From JAUSFM01 sp964343705 (lineage in GTDB: Archaea > Nanobdellota > Nanobdellia > Woesearchaeales > UBA12501): a stretch of 64,000 nucleotides of DNA. Under the pieces are notes generated by a model. The model ran no database searches and had not been told where the DNA came from. It saw nothing but the letters and a program-made list of their open reading frames with translations. A program made the translations under genes and the position numbers. The stretch spans positions 70,956-134,955 of the forward strand of contig CAYFJX010000006.1 in the NCBI GenBank assembly GCA_964343705.1, written 5' to 3'. Shown piece after piece: positions 15,128 to 23,067 of this stretch; within the stretch, counting starts at the first letter, position 1; each line of letters begins with the position of its first letter.

Positions 15128-17817
15128 AGATAACCATTGTGGGAACAGGATATGTGGGATTGTGTTCTGGCGCATGCCTTGCCAACTTTGGTAATGAAGT
15201 AGTATGCTTAGATATTGACGCTGAAAAAATAGGGAAGTTAAACAATGGTGTTATTCCTATTTACGAGCCTGGGCTTAAAGACGTTGTTGTGAGCAATGTA
15301 GAAAAAGGACGATTACGTTTTACAACCAATAAACAAGAAGCCATTGAACACGGAGATATCATTGTTATGGCAGTTGGCACGCCATCTGCAGAAGATGGGA
15401 GTGTGGATCTGCGCTTTGTAGACAGTGTTGCTAACGATGTTGGCCAACACATTGATCGATACAAAATTATTGTAAACAAAAGCACTGTTCCTGTAGGAAC
15501 AGCTGATCGTGTTAAAGATTTGGTTTTGAAAAAACAAGCAGAGCTTGGTAAAAAAATTGAATTTGACGTTGTTTCAAACCCAGAGTTTCTTCGTGAAGGA
15601 TGTGCTGTCAAAGACTTTCAAAATCCTGACAGGGTTATTGTAGGTGTTGCATCTGAAAAAGCACGGGTAGTTATGGAAGAAATGTATGGTGCAATTGCTC
15701 GAATTGGACGACCTGTGGTGTTTACTGATGTTAGGACAGCTGAAATGATAAAGTACGCGAGCAACGCCATGCTTGCTACACGAATTAGTTTTATGAATGA
15801 AGTTGCGCAGTTATGTGAGTCAATTGGTGCAGATATTAAAGGTGTTGCAAGGGGGATGGGATTGGACACTCGCATTGGCCCACAATTCCTGCAAGCTGGA
15901 GTCGGGTTTGGCGGGAGCTGTTTATTGGGTGCTGAAACAATTATTGTCAAACGAGGAAACGCTATTTTTCCTCTGCAACTTCAGGAAGTTTATATTTTAT
16001 CAAAAAAAGCTGATATCGATGTTCTAAGTTTTGATTTCAAGTCAAAAAAAACCGTTTTTAGAAAGATCAAATCAGCAACAAAGAGAAAATATACTGATAC
16101 TATTCTTACTATAAAAACAAGAATGAATAAAACAATAGAGGCTACTAAAGATCATCCTTTTTGGGTTTTTTCAGATTCAAGGCTCAAAGTAAAGCTGGCA
16201 GAGGAGCTGTGTTTGAAGGATAAATTGCCATCTTTTCTTGGTTTTCCCTCTTTAACCTCCACTACTCACATTGATTTGATACATCATTTAGATTCAACTT
16301 TTGATTCTCGTAAGGTGCGAGTCAGACCAAGAACTAAAAAGTTTGGAGAGTGTAAGGAAATTCTGTCAACTAAAATTAAAGCAACAAGGTTAAGAGATGT
16401 GCTTAGGTCAAATTGTATGAATCTCAAAGAATTTCTTGCATTGGAAAAACTACTTTCTAAAAAAATCCAGAGGAAAGACTTATCTTTATTTACTTCTAAG
16501 GGCAACACTACTGAAATCCCCGCAGTTTTTAATATTGATAAAGATCTGTGTAAACTTTTAGGTTATTATGCCAGTGAGGGAAATATCTCAACCGAAGCGG
16601 GAAAGAGAGGAATCAGAAAAAGAATCCAGTTTCATTTTCACAAAGATGAAAAAGAGTATCTAGACGATGTGAGAAGAATCATGCAAAAGTTAGGTGTAAA
16701 ATATTCACAACATACTGATTTGAAAAATAAAACAACTTCAATCACTATATCTTCACGTCTTTTTGCTTTTCTTCTTGATAATTTGTTTGGCTGTGGTGTC
16801 AACTGCTATGCAGCAACAGTACCTGGCTTTATTTTTGGTCTGAAAAAGAGCCTCAAGATGTCTTTTTTACAATGCTTGTTTCGTGGTGATGGCCATGTTC
16901 ACTTTCCAAAAGGAACCAATTCTGTGGTCTATGATTTTGGTTCAATCAGTTATGATCTAGTTCACAAGACCATCTTGCTTTTTCATTCCTTGGGGATTGT
17001 TCCCAGTTATAAAACATCCCAGTCAAAGAAATCAACAGCTCCAGCCCATTTTTTCCGTGTTTCGACAAAAAAACAGATTGAAAGGTTGACTGGCTTCAAA
17101 GACAAAAAAACTCAGCAAAAAATTGATGCCACATTAAAACGATGCAAGGATATCAAGCCAGTTGGTTTCAAAAAATTTGAAGGTTATTGTTTAACTGATA
17201 TAGTCAGTGTAACAAGCAGACAAGGAAATGATTATGTTTATTCACTGGAAGTTGAAGAAACAGAGACATTTGTTACCAGTTTTGGTTTGATCGTCCATAA
17301 CTGTTTTCCAAAAGACGTCAAAGGATTTATTGACATAGCACGACAGGGAGGAGTACATTTTAAGATTCTCAAAGCAGTCCATGAAGTAAATGAACAACAA
17401 AAAGCTTCAATGCTTCCAAAAATTCGCTCATTGATTGGTGATATCCGAGGAAAGAAAATCGCTCTATGGGGACTTTCGTTTAAACCAAAAACAGATGACA
17501 TGCGAGAAGCACCCTCTCTTGTTGTTATTGATCAAGTTCTTCGTGAAGGAGGAACAGTTACTGCCTTTGATCCTGAATCAATGAGTGTAGCACGAACTAT
17601 TGTTGGAGATAAGATAACCTATGCTGCAGATCCCTATGCAGCATTGCAAGACGCAGACTGTTTAGTCTTAGTTACTGAGTGGGATGTGTTCAGGCAGCCA
17701 GACTTTGAACGAATGAAACAACTTATGAAAAGTCCTAATATTGTTGATGGAAGAAATATATGGGAGCGAAAGTTTATACAAGAAAAAGGGTTCAAGTACA
17801 TGGGGGTAGGACGATGA
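15124..17817 (+). CDS. UDP-glucose 6-dehydrogenase interrupted by an intein
   Basis: An 897-codon gene: a 436-residue UDP-glucose/GDP-mannose dehydrogenase family enzyme plus a 461-residue intein. The NAD-binding Rossmann start is MKITIVGTGYVGLCSG; STVPVGT at 120-126 and NPEFLREG are typical. The catalytic motif GxGGSCFPKD is split: GFGGS (261-265) is followed by the intein, then Cys727 (the catalytic nucleophile) in CFPKDVKGF. The C-terminal UDP-binding domain contains GLSFKPKTDDMREAPS. It oxidises UDP-glucose to UDP-glucuronate with two NAD+. It overlaps neighbours by 4 nt at both ends. Removing the intein restores the usual family length. Confidence 0.92.
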   Translation: MKITIVGTGYVGLCSGACLANFGNEVVCLDIDAEKIGKLNNGVIPIYEPGLKDVVVSNVEKGRLRFTTNKQEAIEHGDIIVMAVGTPSAEDGSVDLRFVDSVANDVGQHIDRYKIIVNKSTVPVGTADRVKDLVLKKQAELGKKIEFDVVSNPEFLREGCAVKDFQNPDRVIVGVASEKARVVMEEMYGAIARIGRPVVFTDVRTAEMIKYASNAMLATRISFMNEVAQLCESIGADIKGVARGMGLDTRIGPQFLQAGVGFGGSCLLGAETIIVKRGNAIFPLQLQEVYILSKKADIDVLSFDFKSKKTVFRKIKSATKRKYTDTILTIKTRMNKTIEATKDHPFWVFSDSRLKVKLAEELCLKDKLPSFLGFPSLTSTTHIDLIHHLDSTFDSRKVRVRPRTKKFGECKEILSTKIKATRLRDVLRSNCMNLKEFLALEKLLSKKIQRKDLSLFTSKGNTTEIPAVFNIDKDLCKLLGYYASEGNISTEAGKRGIRKRIQFHFHKDEKEYLDDVRRIMQKLGVKYSQHTDLKNKTTSITISSRLFAFLLDNLFGCGVNCYAATVPGFIFGLKKSLKMSFLQCLFRGDGHVHFPKGTNSVVYDFGSISYDLVHKTILLFHSLGIVPSYKTSQSKKSTAPAHFFRVSTKKQIERLTGFKDKKTQQKIDATLKRCKDIKPVGFKKFEGYCLTDIVSVTSRQGNDYVYSLEVEETETFVTSFGLIVHNCFPKDVKGFIDIARQGGVHFKILKAVHEVNEQQKASMLPKIRSLIGDIRGKKIALWGLSFKPKTDDMREAPSLVVIDQVLREGGTVTAFDPESMSVARTIVGDKITYAADPYAALQDADCLVLVTEWDVFRQPDFERMKQLMKSPNIVDGRNIWERKFIQEKGFKYMGVGR
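15919..17301 (+). mobile_element. Intein with LAGLIDADG endonuclease at the catalytic Cys of UDP-glucose dehydrogenase
   Basis: Residues 266-726 of the precursor. It begins CLLGAETIIV (Cys1) and has block B TKDHPFW at 341-347. LAGLIDADG helices are LLGYYASEGN (478-487) and FLQCLFRGDG (581-590), and it ends with block F VYSLEVEETETF and block G GLIVHN before extein Cys727. The splice residues are intact. The +1 extein residue used in splicing is the enzyme's own catalytic Cys. A Lys/Arg-rich insert (about 350-460) between block B and the first LAGLIDADG motif makes it longer than the HerA intein. Confidence 0.93.
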
Positions 17818-18251
17818 GTTTGCTAGAAGCTGTAAAGGAGTTAGCAAAATGGGATCATGTTATTTATCAAGATGTTAGTAAACAGTATCATTTTTTTTCT
17901 GGTGTAGTTACCTATGCTTTTACTGGTTCTGAAAAAGAAGCAGGATTCAAATTGTTGAGCACTGATTTACGTGTTGGAGCTGAACAACCACGGATTTATG
18001 CAATCAATGATATGGTGTTTTACAAAGTTCCTGTTGAGTTGTTTATAGGGGACATGAGTGAGGATGAGATTAGAGCAATAATAGATAAACAGAATGGGGT
18101 TATGCTTCCAGAAGCATTACAAATACCAGAAATTGCGGGCATGTATCCTGAACAAGTCCTAGAACAACTTGCGGATCTCAAAGAATTCTATGTGGCACCG
18201 GGTGAAATGCCAAAGGTTGAAGTAATGGATGTTAGTCATTTGTTGGAGTGA
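17814..18251 (+). CDS. Hypothetical protein, last gene of the sugar-nucleotide operon
   Basis: A 145-residue soluble protein (MSLLEAVKELAKWDHVIYQD...) with no recognised motif; it is a mixed alpha/beta chain with an acidic second half (PEVEVMDVSH-like ending). The frame is open further upstream, but ATG 17814 overlaps the dehydrogenase stop by 4 nt exactly as the other genes of the operon do. It converges directly (no gap) with the next gene. Coupled translation suggests it functions with UDP-glucose dehydrogenase or the sugar pathway, but this is inference only. Confidence 0.6.
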   Translation: MSLLEAVKELAKWDHVIYQDVSKQYHFFSGVVTYAFTGSEKEAGFKLLSTDLRVGAEQPRIYAINDMVFYKVPVELFIGDMSEDEIRAIIDKQNGVMLPEALQIPEIAGMYPEQVLEQLADLKEFYVAPGEMPKVEVMDVSHLLE

Positions 18252-18953
18252 TTACCACTCAGCAGCTTTATAACAACTACTTTCACAATATTTTCTGCCT
18301 GATTCTGGTGAAATAAACGCATCCTCTGGTCGGAAAACATCAGTGCACGAACAGCGTAGATATCCTTGACTTACTAATCGTGCTTGACGCGCTTTTTTCA
18401 TTTCCCTTTCTAAGTCCCACTTTGCTTGTTGTCTAGCTTGTTCTTTGTCATATGCTTCATCAACACGTTTATCAAAATCAAAGTCACACTTTGCCCATGC
18501 TTCCTGCCGTGCTTTACGATGTTCAGAAAGTTGACGAGCAAGACGGTACTGGACATTTGGTTTTGTGATGTTAATATCAGCTCCAATTCTCGCAAGCATT
18601 ACTCCTTCTTCAAGCGAGCGTTCGACCTTATTACCTCTTGAGGTAACTTTGTAGGGCGGAACATTCCAACTTTCATCCTTGAAACCAGAACCAGGAATAT
18701 TCTTTTCATAGTCTAGTCTTTCTTTTTCAAGTTGTTCATGTTGTGCCCTCTGAACAAGATGTGCATGTCTAAAAGCTCCAACTATGCAGCCAGCTAATGC
18801 TCCCATGCCTACTGAGAGTATATACTCAAAGTCATTAAAATGGGTAAGAATACCAGCTCTTGAAAGTAGTACATTTACTCCTCCTCCTACCACACTTCCA
18901 ACACCAGTATAACCAACTAATGTCTCAAGAAGATTTACATTCTTTTTCATCAT
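18252..18953 (-). CDS. Membrane protein with C-terminal Cys-rich (zinc-finger-like) domain
   Basis: A 233-residue protein with two N-terminal hydrophobic segments (about 11-30 and 43-62, Gly-rich), a long charged helical region (about 70-200, coiled-coil-like) and a C-terminal Cys cluster (YLRCSCTDVF...KYCESSCYKAA), which could bind one zinc ion through four Cys. The start may be either of two adjacent ATGs (18953 or 18950); a TATA box aattaaatat at 18971-18980 lies 24-27 nt upstream. Function unknown; it diverges from the PD-(D/E)XK-like gene. Confidence 0.55.
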   Translation of the reverse strand: MMKKNVNLLETLVGYTGVGSVVGGGVNVLLSRAGILTHFNDFEYILSVGMGALAGCIVGAFRHAHLVQRAQHEQLEKERLDYEKNIPGSGFKDESWNVPPYKVTSRGNKVERSLEEGVMLARIGADINITKPNVQYRLARQLSEHRKARQEAWAKCDFDFDKRVDEAYDKEQARQQAKWDLEREMKKARQARLVSQGYLRCSCTDVFRPEDAFISPESGRKYCESSCYKAAEW

Positions 18954-18970
18954 GAACTCGGAACCAAGAG

Positions 18971-19004
18971 ATATTTAATTAACTTATGCTAAACCCTTAA
19001 ATAC
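18971..19004. promoter_or_regulatory. Divergent promoter pair
   Basis: Two back-to-back TATA boxes: aattaaatat on the minus strand (18971-18980) for the gene starting at 18953, and cttaaata on the plus strand (18996-19003) 29 nt before the ATG at 19025. Both spacings predict essentially leaderless mRNAs. Confidence 0.6.
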
Positions 19005-19024
19005 TCCTTATTTTTCATCCTTAT

Positions 19025-19549
19025 ATGGACAGAGATTTTGAACTTGACCTTATCTTTGGCGATGTTGGTCTAAACATTGCACAAAAGTATCTTGAATCCA
19101 GTTCACGCGTGTATGCGCTCGAAGATGTTTCTGCAGATGATGACTTCAAGACCAAAGGTGTTGATCTCACCTGGCGTGTTATGGACTTTGAGGAAGATGA
19201 TTATGGTTTCTGGGGCGAGGTAAAACTCGACCTCAAAGGACATGTTACAGGCAACTGCTTTATTGAAATCGTAAGCAGTGTAAGACAAGGAACTCCTGGT
19301 TGGATGCACTACACCCAAGCAGATAGACTACTCTATGTGATGTTTGGTGAAAAAAAACTGTATGATCTTGATATGCGCCAAGTACTTAATCATGTACGAG
19401 CAAACCAGTGGTCCTACCCTGTTGGTCATGCAACAACACCGCTTCCTGGTGGGGGAAGTTATAAGACTCGAGGACTGCTTGTACCTCGAGATGAGCTACT
19501 GCAAATGACCAGTAACTGGCAACATCGTGGAATTGAAGAGTTTCTTTAA
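19025..19549 (+). CDS. Putative PD-(D/E)XK-fold protein
   Basis: A 174-residue soluble protein. Asp47 in GVDLTW, then GEVKLDL with Glu65 and Lys67, then TGNCFIE (Glu81) form the D...E-x-K arrangement of PD-(D/E)XK nucleases. The following region with RQGTPGWMHYTQAD and LYVMF resembles the substrate/structural strand of small phage-type nucleases of this fold (ExK-D...TGNxxIE...TxAD). The fold call is an inference from motif spacing; no nuclease activity or partner is shown. TATA 18996. It overlaps the convergent lipoprotein gene by 4 nt. Confidence 0.5.
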   Translation: MDRDFELDLIFGDVGLNIAQKYLESSSRVYALEDVSADDDFKTKGVDLTWRVMDFEEDDYGFWGEVKLDLKGHVTGNCFIEIVSSVRQGTPGWMHYTQADRLLYVMFGEKKLYDLDMRQVLNHVRANQWSYPVGHATTPLPGGGSYKTRGLLVPRDELLQMTSNWQHRGIEEFL

Positions 19550-20808
19550 CGTAGTTTACACACTTCAACCTTCTGAGGACTTGAAACAACTAAGTTCTGG
19601 CTACTAGCTGCATACTTTGTTGCAGGCGTGTACACAGTTGCTTCAGTTCCAGTGCTCAGTGAGTTCACACTGATTATCATACCTGGCATTCGCTCATCAG
19701 ATGTTTTCTTCTGGTAGAGTAAATGTCGCTCAGTTAATTTTGGTTGTGCAACCTCAATGCCATTCGGTTGCTGTGGAAACATGCTCACACCGTCAGTGGT
19801 CACATCATACACATGTACCTGCTTTGCAACACCATCAATGTTCAAGTGAGTGTACGCTACATTCTTACCATGGCCAGTTAATCCAACAGGACCATTTCGT
19901 ACACCATCACGAACTTCCCGTACTGTTCGTCCATTACGGACATCAACCACTTTCAGAACAGGACAGGTTGCTTTGAAATTACATGCTCCATCTTCAGAAT
20001 CAAAGTAAGCAACAGCGCGTGAGGTCAAAACACCATACACTCGCTCATCTGAAGCTTCTTTAACACCACGAATTTCTACATCGCCACTGTCAACATCCCA
20101 CTCTTGTAGAACAACATCATTATCAACATACTTACCAATCAAAACTTTGTTACCAGTAAAACCATCTGGCACAGCAAGACGATCTTCATGCTGGTCTTCA
20201 GATGACAATGCACAGTTTTCTCCAATAACATATTCTAAACTTTCACCAGCGCGAGGAAGGTCACACACCAGTACTTTGTTTACACGGCCTTCCATAACAC
20301 CCACTTCAAGTGCAATGCGGTTTTCAGAAAGAATAGCGTACCCATCACTGCGAATAGTTGCAAGCATTTCTTGCATAATGCCACCAGCAGGACCTTGATC
20401 TTCATACTGTAGAACAATAGCACCATTTGGCGTGTCAAAAATCTTATTACCCTTAGTATCATTCACCACTATTTTAGAAACATCACCCCATGTTGCTTTA
20501 AGTGCAACATAATCATCAGTTACAGAAGCAACATCAAATTCTAGCTCATTGCTTTCAGCTAGGGTGGTGAATTCATCACAGTCACCCTCAACCCATTCAT
20601 TATCAACACAATCATCAATACGTGTTCCAATACACGCGTCACCACACTCTTCTACTTTTGTTTCCCCATCTTCACATTCTGGAACATACGGTTCAGGATC
20701 AGTGGTGACAACTTCTTCAATTTCAACTGTGTGTTTTTCTTCTCCACATCCTTGATACAATACTGCTCCAGCTCCAATGCTAATTGCTAATAATAGTTCG
20801 TTTTTCAT
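19546..20808 (-). CDS. Secreted lipoprotein with beta-propeller-like repeats
   Basis: A 420-residue protein. The N-terminus MKNELLLAISIGAGAVLYQGC is a signal peptide with a lipobox-like LYQGC, followed by an acidic Cys-containing region (about 25-75) with CxxC-rich spacing. The rest is beta-rich with recurring segments such as DYVALKATW, GYAILSENRIAL and KNVAYTHLN that suggest blades of a TolB/WD40-type propeller. ATG 20808 is preceded by gagggag, a good Shine-Dalgarno, unlike the upstream in-frame codon. Probably a cell-surface binding protein of unknown ligand. Confidence 0.65.
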   Translation of the reverse strand: MKNELLLAISIGAGAVLYQGCGEEKHTVEIEEVVTTDPEPYVPECEDGETKVEECGDACIGTRIDDCVDNEWVEGDCDEFTTLAESNELEFDVASVTDDYVALKATWGDVSKIVVNDTKGNKIFDTPNGAIVLQYEDQGPAGGIMQEMLATIRSDGYAILSENRIALEVGVMEGRVNKVLVCDLPRAGESLEYVIGENCALSSEDQHEDRLAVPDGFTGNKVLIGKYVDNDVVLQEWDVDSGDVEIRGVKEASDERVYGVLTSRAVAYFDSEDGACNFKATCPVLKVVDVRNGRTVREVRDGVRNGPVGLTGHGKNVAYTHLNIDGVAKQVHVYDVTTDGVSMFPQQPNGIEVAQPKLTERHLLYQKKTSDERMPGMIISVNSLSTGTEATVYTPATKYAASSQNLVVSSPQKVEVCKLR

Positions 20809-20900
20809 AGTGCTCCCTCGTAATAGTTTATAAGTGTAGAAAGGGAGGGCAGGCAAGGGATATAAACTTTTAATGTAGTGGGCTGGACTGCAGGGTAAGG

Positions 20901-20908
20901 CTTAAATA
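20901..20908 (+). promoter_or_regulatory. TATA box, leaderless promoter
   Basis: cttaaata exactly 30 nt before the ATG at 20931. The same octamer occurs 30 nt before the starts at 21596, 36418 and (minus strand) 63901. Confidence 0.6.
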
Positions 20909-20930
20909 CCTCCTATTTCTCCCCTTTATC

Positions 20931-21158
20931 ATGCTACCCTTACACGAACTTATCATGAAGTCATGGGATGGCATGACTGAGTACGAAGCAGACGTTGCAT
21001 GTTACCAATATGAAGCAATTAGACTACGGCAAGAACTAGAACGAACAGGTACTGACTTAGTTCTTGGAAAAGGTGGTAGGGAATCATTTCAACCTTCAGA
21101 TCTAGAAATTGATAGTTTGGGTTTAGGATTAAATGCTCTCTACAAAGCAATGGAATAG
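20931..21158 (+). CDS. Hypothetical protein, N-terminal part of an interrupted gene
   Basis: A 75-residue, largely helical protein (MLPLHELIMKSWDGMTEYEAD...) ending with a TAG at 21156-21158. The reading frame continues without further stops for 12 codons into the ATG at 21195, so this and the next entry look like two halves of one gene of about 210 codons. It is driven by a leaderless TATA promoter at 20901. No motif recognised; the many charged helices suggest a soluble protein. Confidence 0.5.
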   Translation: MLPLHELIMKSWDGMTEYEADVACYQYEAIRLRQELERTGTDLVLGKGGRESFQPSDLEIDSLGLGLNALYKAME

Positions 21159-21194
21159 TTAACACAAGAAGGTCCATTAAATGTACAACAATAC

Positions 21195-21563
21195 ATGGAA
21201 TTACAAAAGTATGTGATTGACTACTTACCTCGAGCAATCTGGGACAATGGAGCATGGTTTAAATTCTTTAATAAAAGTGTAGAAGAAAATGAGATTCCTG
21301 TTGATGAAGATGTGTTAGGGTACATGATGCAAAATCAGCGGCTGTACTTTGAGTATGCAATGGGTGGTGCCATACAAAGAAGGGATGGTACAAGTGATGA
21401 AGAAGCAATGGGTCGTGCTGCAGTAATCAAATTAAAAGGAGTTGACATTGATGGCAAAGGGGATATAACACCCTCTATCATCGATGTACTACCACCAGAC
21501 GCAGATGCTCGACAAATATATGAAATCTTCACTGGTAGGAATGTTGGTGTTACATTGCAGTAA
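21195..21563 (+). CDS. Hypothetical protein, C-terminal part of the TAG-interrupted gene
   Basis: A 122-residue acidic protein (MELQKYVIDYLPRAIWDNG...) in the same frame as the preceding 75-residue ORF. No Shine-Dalgarno sits at proper spacing before ATG 21195, the nearest upstream ATG (21181) is in another frame and gives only 11 codons, and no TATA box lies between the two halves. Independent translation therefore seems poor, which favours a nonsense-interrupted gene or read-through. No known domain recognised. Confidence 0.45.
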   Translation: MELQKYVIDYLPRAIWDNGAWFKFFNKSVEENEIPVDEDVLGYMMQNQRLYFEYAMGGAIQRRDGTSDEEAMGRAAVIKLKGVDIDGKGDITPSIIDVLPPDADARQIYEIFTGRNVGVTLQ

Positions 21564-21565
21564 CT

Positions 21566-21573
21566 CTTAAATA
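21566..21573 (+). promoter_or_regulatory. TATA box, leaderless promoter
   Basis: cttaaata exactly 30 nt before the ATG at 21596, starting 2 nt after the stop codon of the preceding ORF. Confidence 0.6.
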
Positions 21574-21595
21574 CTTCTTATTTTTCCCTTTACTT

Positions 21596-22492
21596 ATGAG
21601 ACCTATATTAGAGAATGCCTTTGTTCATTTTCCTTTTTGGATTTCAGGCTTGGATGCAGGTAGAATTATCTACAGGGATGCTCGTCGTATTGCAAAAGAA
21701 GAAAAGCATGTAACTCGCGAAGAAGTAGCTGATACTTTGGAAGATACGGTGCGACCCTTTGAGAATGGTGCTGCAGAAGCTATTTTTGACACTATTTTTT
21801 CAATTCGCTTGCAGGCAGAGGCATCAACTTCAAATATCAGAAAACCAGGCTACTTTCTTCTTGAATTCAATCCTGCACTTGATGAAGGCAAGAAATGTGT
21901 TGTTGCACTTCAGAAGATGACATCAAAATTAAACGGTTTTCATGCAGCAGGTAATATTATACTCACCAAGCATCTACGGCCATCAACCCTGCGTCATGAA
22001 ACAGGCCATGCAGTAGACGCTTCTGGATTACTTACAAAAGAAGACCAAGAGGTAATCCACGCTGCACATTACGATGTATACTGTCATGTTCATGCTAGCG
22101 CACGACAAGGACAAACTATTGACGAGGCTTTGAAAGGAACTGGTGTAAGAAGATACGCTCACATACATGGACACAGACTTAGTCGCGGACCATTTTACTT
22201 AGAACGAGGTCACATTGCAAACCTGTGTGGTGTTACAGAAATAACCAAAGAGCAATATGATGCATATGTGGCAGCAGGTATGCATGAATTATCTCCTAAG
22301 GATTATAAAGCCTTTCGTTGGCACCAAAGAAGAGGATTTGATCATAGTGAAGCTTTTGCAGACGCGTTTGCAAAACTCACCAGTGGAGAAGAACTTGTTG
22401 TAAATGATGTTGGTTATAAGTTTCACACTGCAGTGAGAGAGGTATTAGAGAAAAGACTCGGCAAGATGAAAGATAATTTGGTTAGGGTGTAA
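21596..22492 (+). CDS. Putative zinc metallopeptidase-like protein (HExxH)
   Basis: A 298-residue soluble protein with HETGH at 134-138 within LRHETGHAVDASG, the zinc-binding HExxH helix, and a downstream helix SEAFADAFAKL (Glu252, Asp256) that could give the third ligand, as in gluzincin peptidases. No signal peptide is visible, so it acts in the cytoplasm or leaves by another route. The central region is His/Arg-rich (YAHIHGHRLSRGPF). Expressed from a leaderless promoter. Family not identified; protease activity is inferred from the motif only. Confidence 0.6.
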   Translation: MRPILENAFVHFPFWISGLDAGRIIYRDARRIAKEEKHVTREEVADTLEDTVRPFENGAAEAIFDTIFSIRLQAEASTSNIRKPGYFLLEFNPALDEGKKCVVALQKMTSKLNGFHAAGNIILTKHLRPSTLRHETGHAVDASGLLTKEDQEVIHAAHYDVYCHVHASARQGQTIDEALKGTGVRRYAHIHGHRLSRGPFYLERGHIANLCGVTEITKEQYDAYVAAGMHELSPKDYKAFRWHQRRGFDHSEAFADAFAKLTSGEELVVNDVGYKFHTAVREVLEKRLGKMKDNLVRV

Positions 22493-22503
22493 TCGGCTCA
22501 TTC

Positions 22504-22589
22504 CACTGGACACCCCTTTTTCTCCGAAACTTTTTCGGATCTGTGATGAATTTCGAAAAACATCCGGGAAGTTTTGCTTCACTGGACAC
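22504..22589. repeat. Intergenic direct repeat and hairpin
   Basis: The 10-mer cactggacac occurs at 22504-22513 and 22580-22589. Between them lies a perfect hairpin, tccgaaa-ctt-tttcgga (22523-22539). A TATA-like gtatttaaat at about 22608-22617 belongs to the following small gene. The hairpin may end the upstream transcript; the role of the repeat is unknown. Confidence 0.35.
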
Positions 22590-22683
22590 TGGACATGTGC
22601 GCGTAAGGTATTTAAATGGGGGGGTGTTATACAGTTCAAAGTGAAAAATAGATATCAGAATAAAATAATAAAAAAGGAGAGTT

Positions 22684-22941
22684 ATGGAAAATAAAAAAAC
22701 CTTATTTGGTAAGATACTAAAAGGCCTGATTACTTTAGGAGGTTTTTTTGGTCTTATAAGTATAACTGATTTAAGAATCCCTTTAAACATTTGGGCAATA
22801 ATTGTAATATCTTTGATATTAATTATAATTATATGGCATGGCTTTGAAATGTACAGAAAAGTGTTAACTTACTTTAAGAAATTAGAAGAAAACATAAACT
22901 TTATTAAAAAAAGAGTATCAAAAAAGAGGAGACAAAAATGA
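22684..22941 (+). CDS. Small two-helix membrane protein
   Basis: An 85-residue protein with two hydrophobic helices (about 14-30 and 34-55, Ile-rich) and a strongly basic C-terminus (KKRVSKKRRQK). A Shine-Dalgarno (aaggag) lies just before the ATG, and a TATA box about 70 nt upstream. It is AT-rich compared with its neighbours and overlaps the following 37-codon gene by 4 nt (ATGA). Unknown function; a small basic membrane protein pair could be a toxin-like or phage-derived module, but nothing proves it. Confidence 0.5.
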   Translation: MENKKTLFGKILKGLITLGGFFGLISITDLRIPLNIWAIIVISLILIIIIWHGFEMYRKVLTYFKKLEENINFIKKRVSKKRRQK

Positions 22942-23051
22942 TTAATTTAAAAAAAGGAAAAATTGCAGCTTACATAAAAGAAATAATTATCTCTGTAATA
23001 CTCTTGTATATTTTATGGATTATTATTAAATCTCTTTTTTTAGGTAATTGA
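22938..23051 (+). CDS. 37-residue single-helix membrane protein
   Basis: MINLKKGKIAAYIKEIIISV continues into one Ile/Leu-rich transmembrane helix and stops at 23049-23051. The ATG overlaps the TGA of the preceding gene (ATGA), and gaggaga lies 8 nt upstream inside that gene, so translation is probably coupled. Too short for standard gene calling; it could be chance, but overlap plus ribosome-binding site plus membrane composition support it. Confidence 0.45.
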   Translation: MINLKKGKIAAYIKEIIISVILLYILWIIIKSLFLGN

Positions 23052-23067
23052 TTATTTTTTAGTTTAA

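Noticed and set aside
20931..21563. TAG as a pyrrolysine codon
   Set aside because: TAG ends other genes in the window normally and no pyl genes or stem-loop are visible.
22541..22560. C-box-like gtgatga of a possible C/D guide RNA
   Set aside because: No matching D box (ctga) or second C'/D' pair lies within a proper distance.
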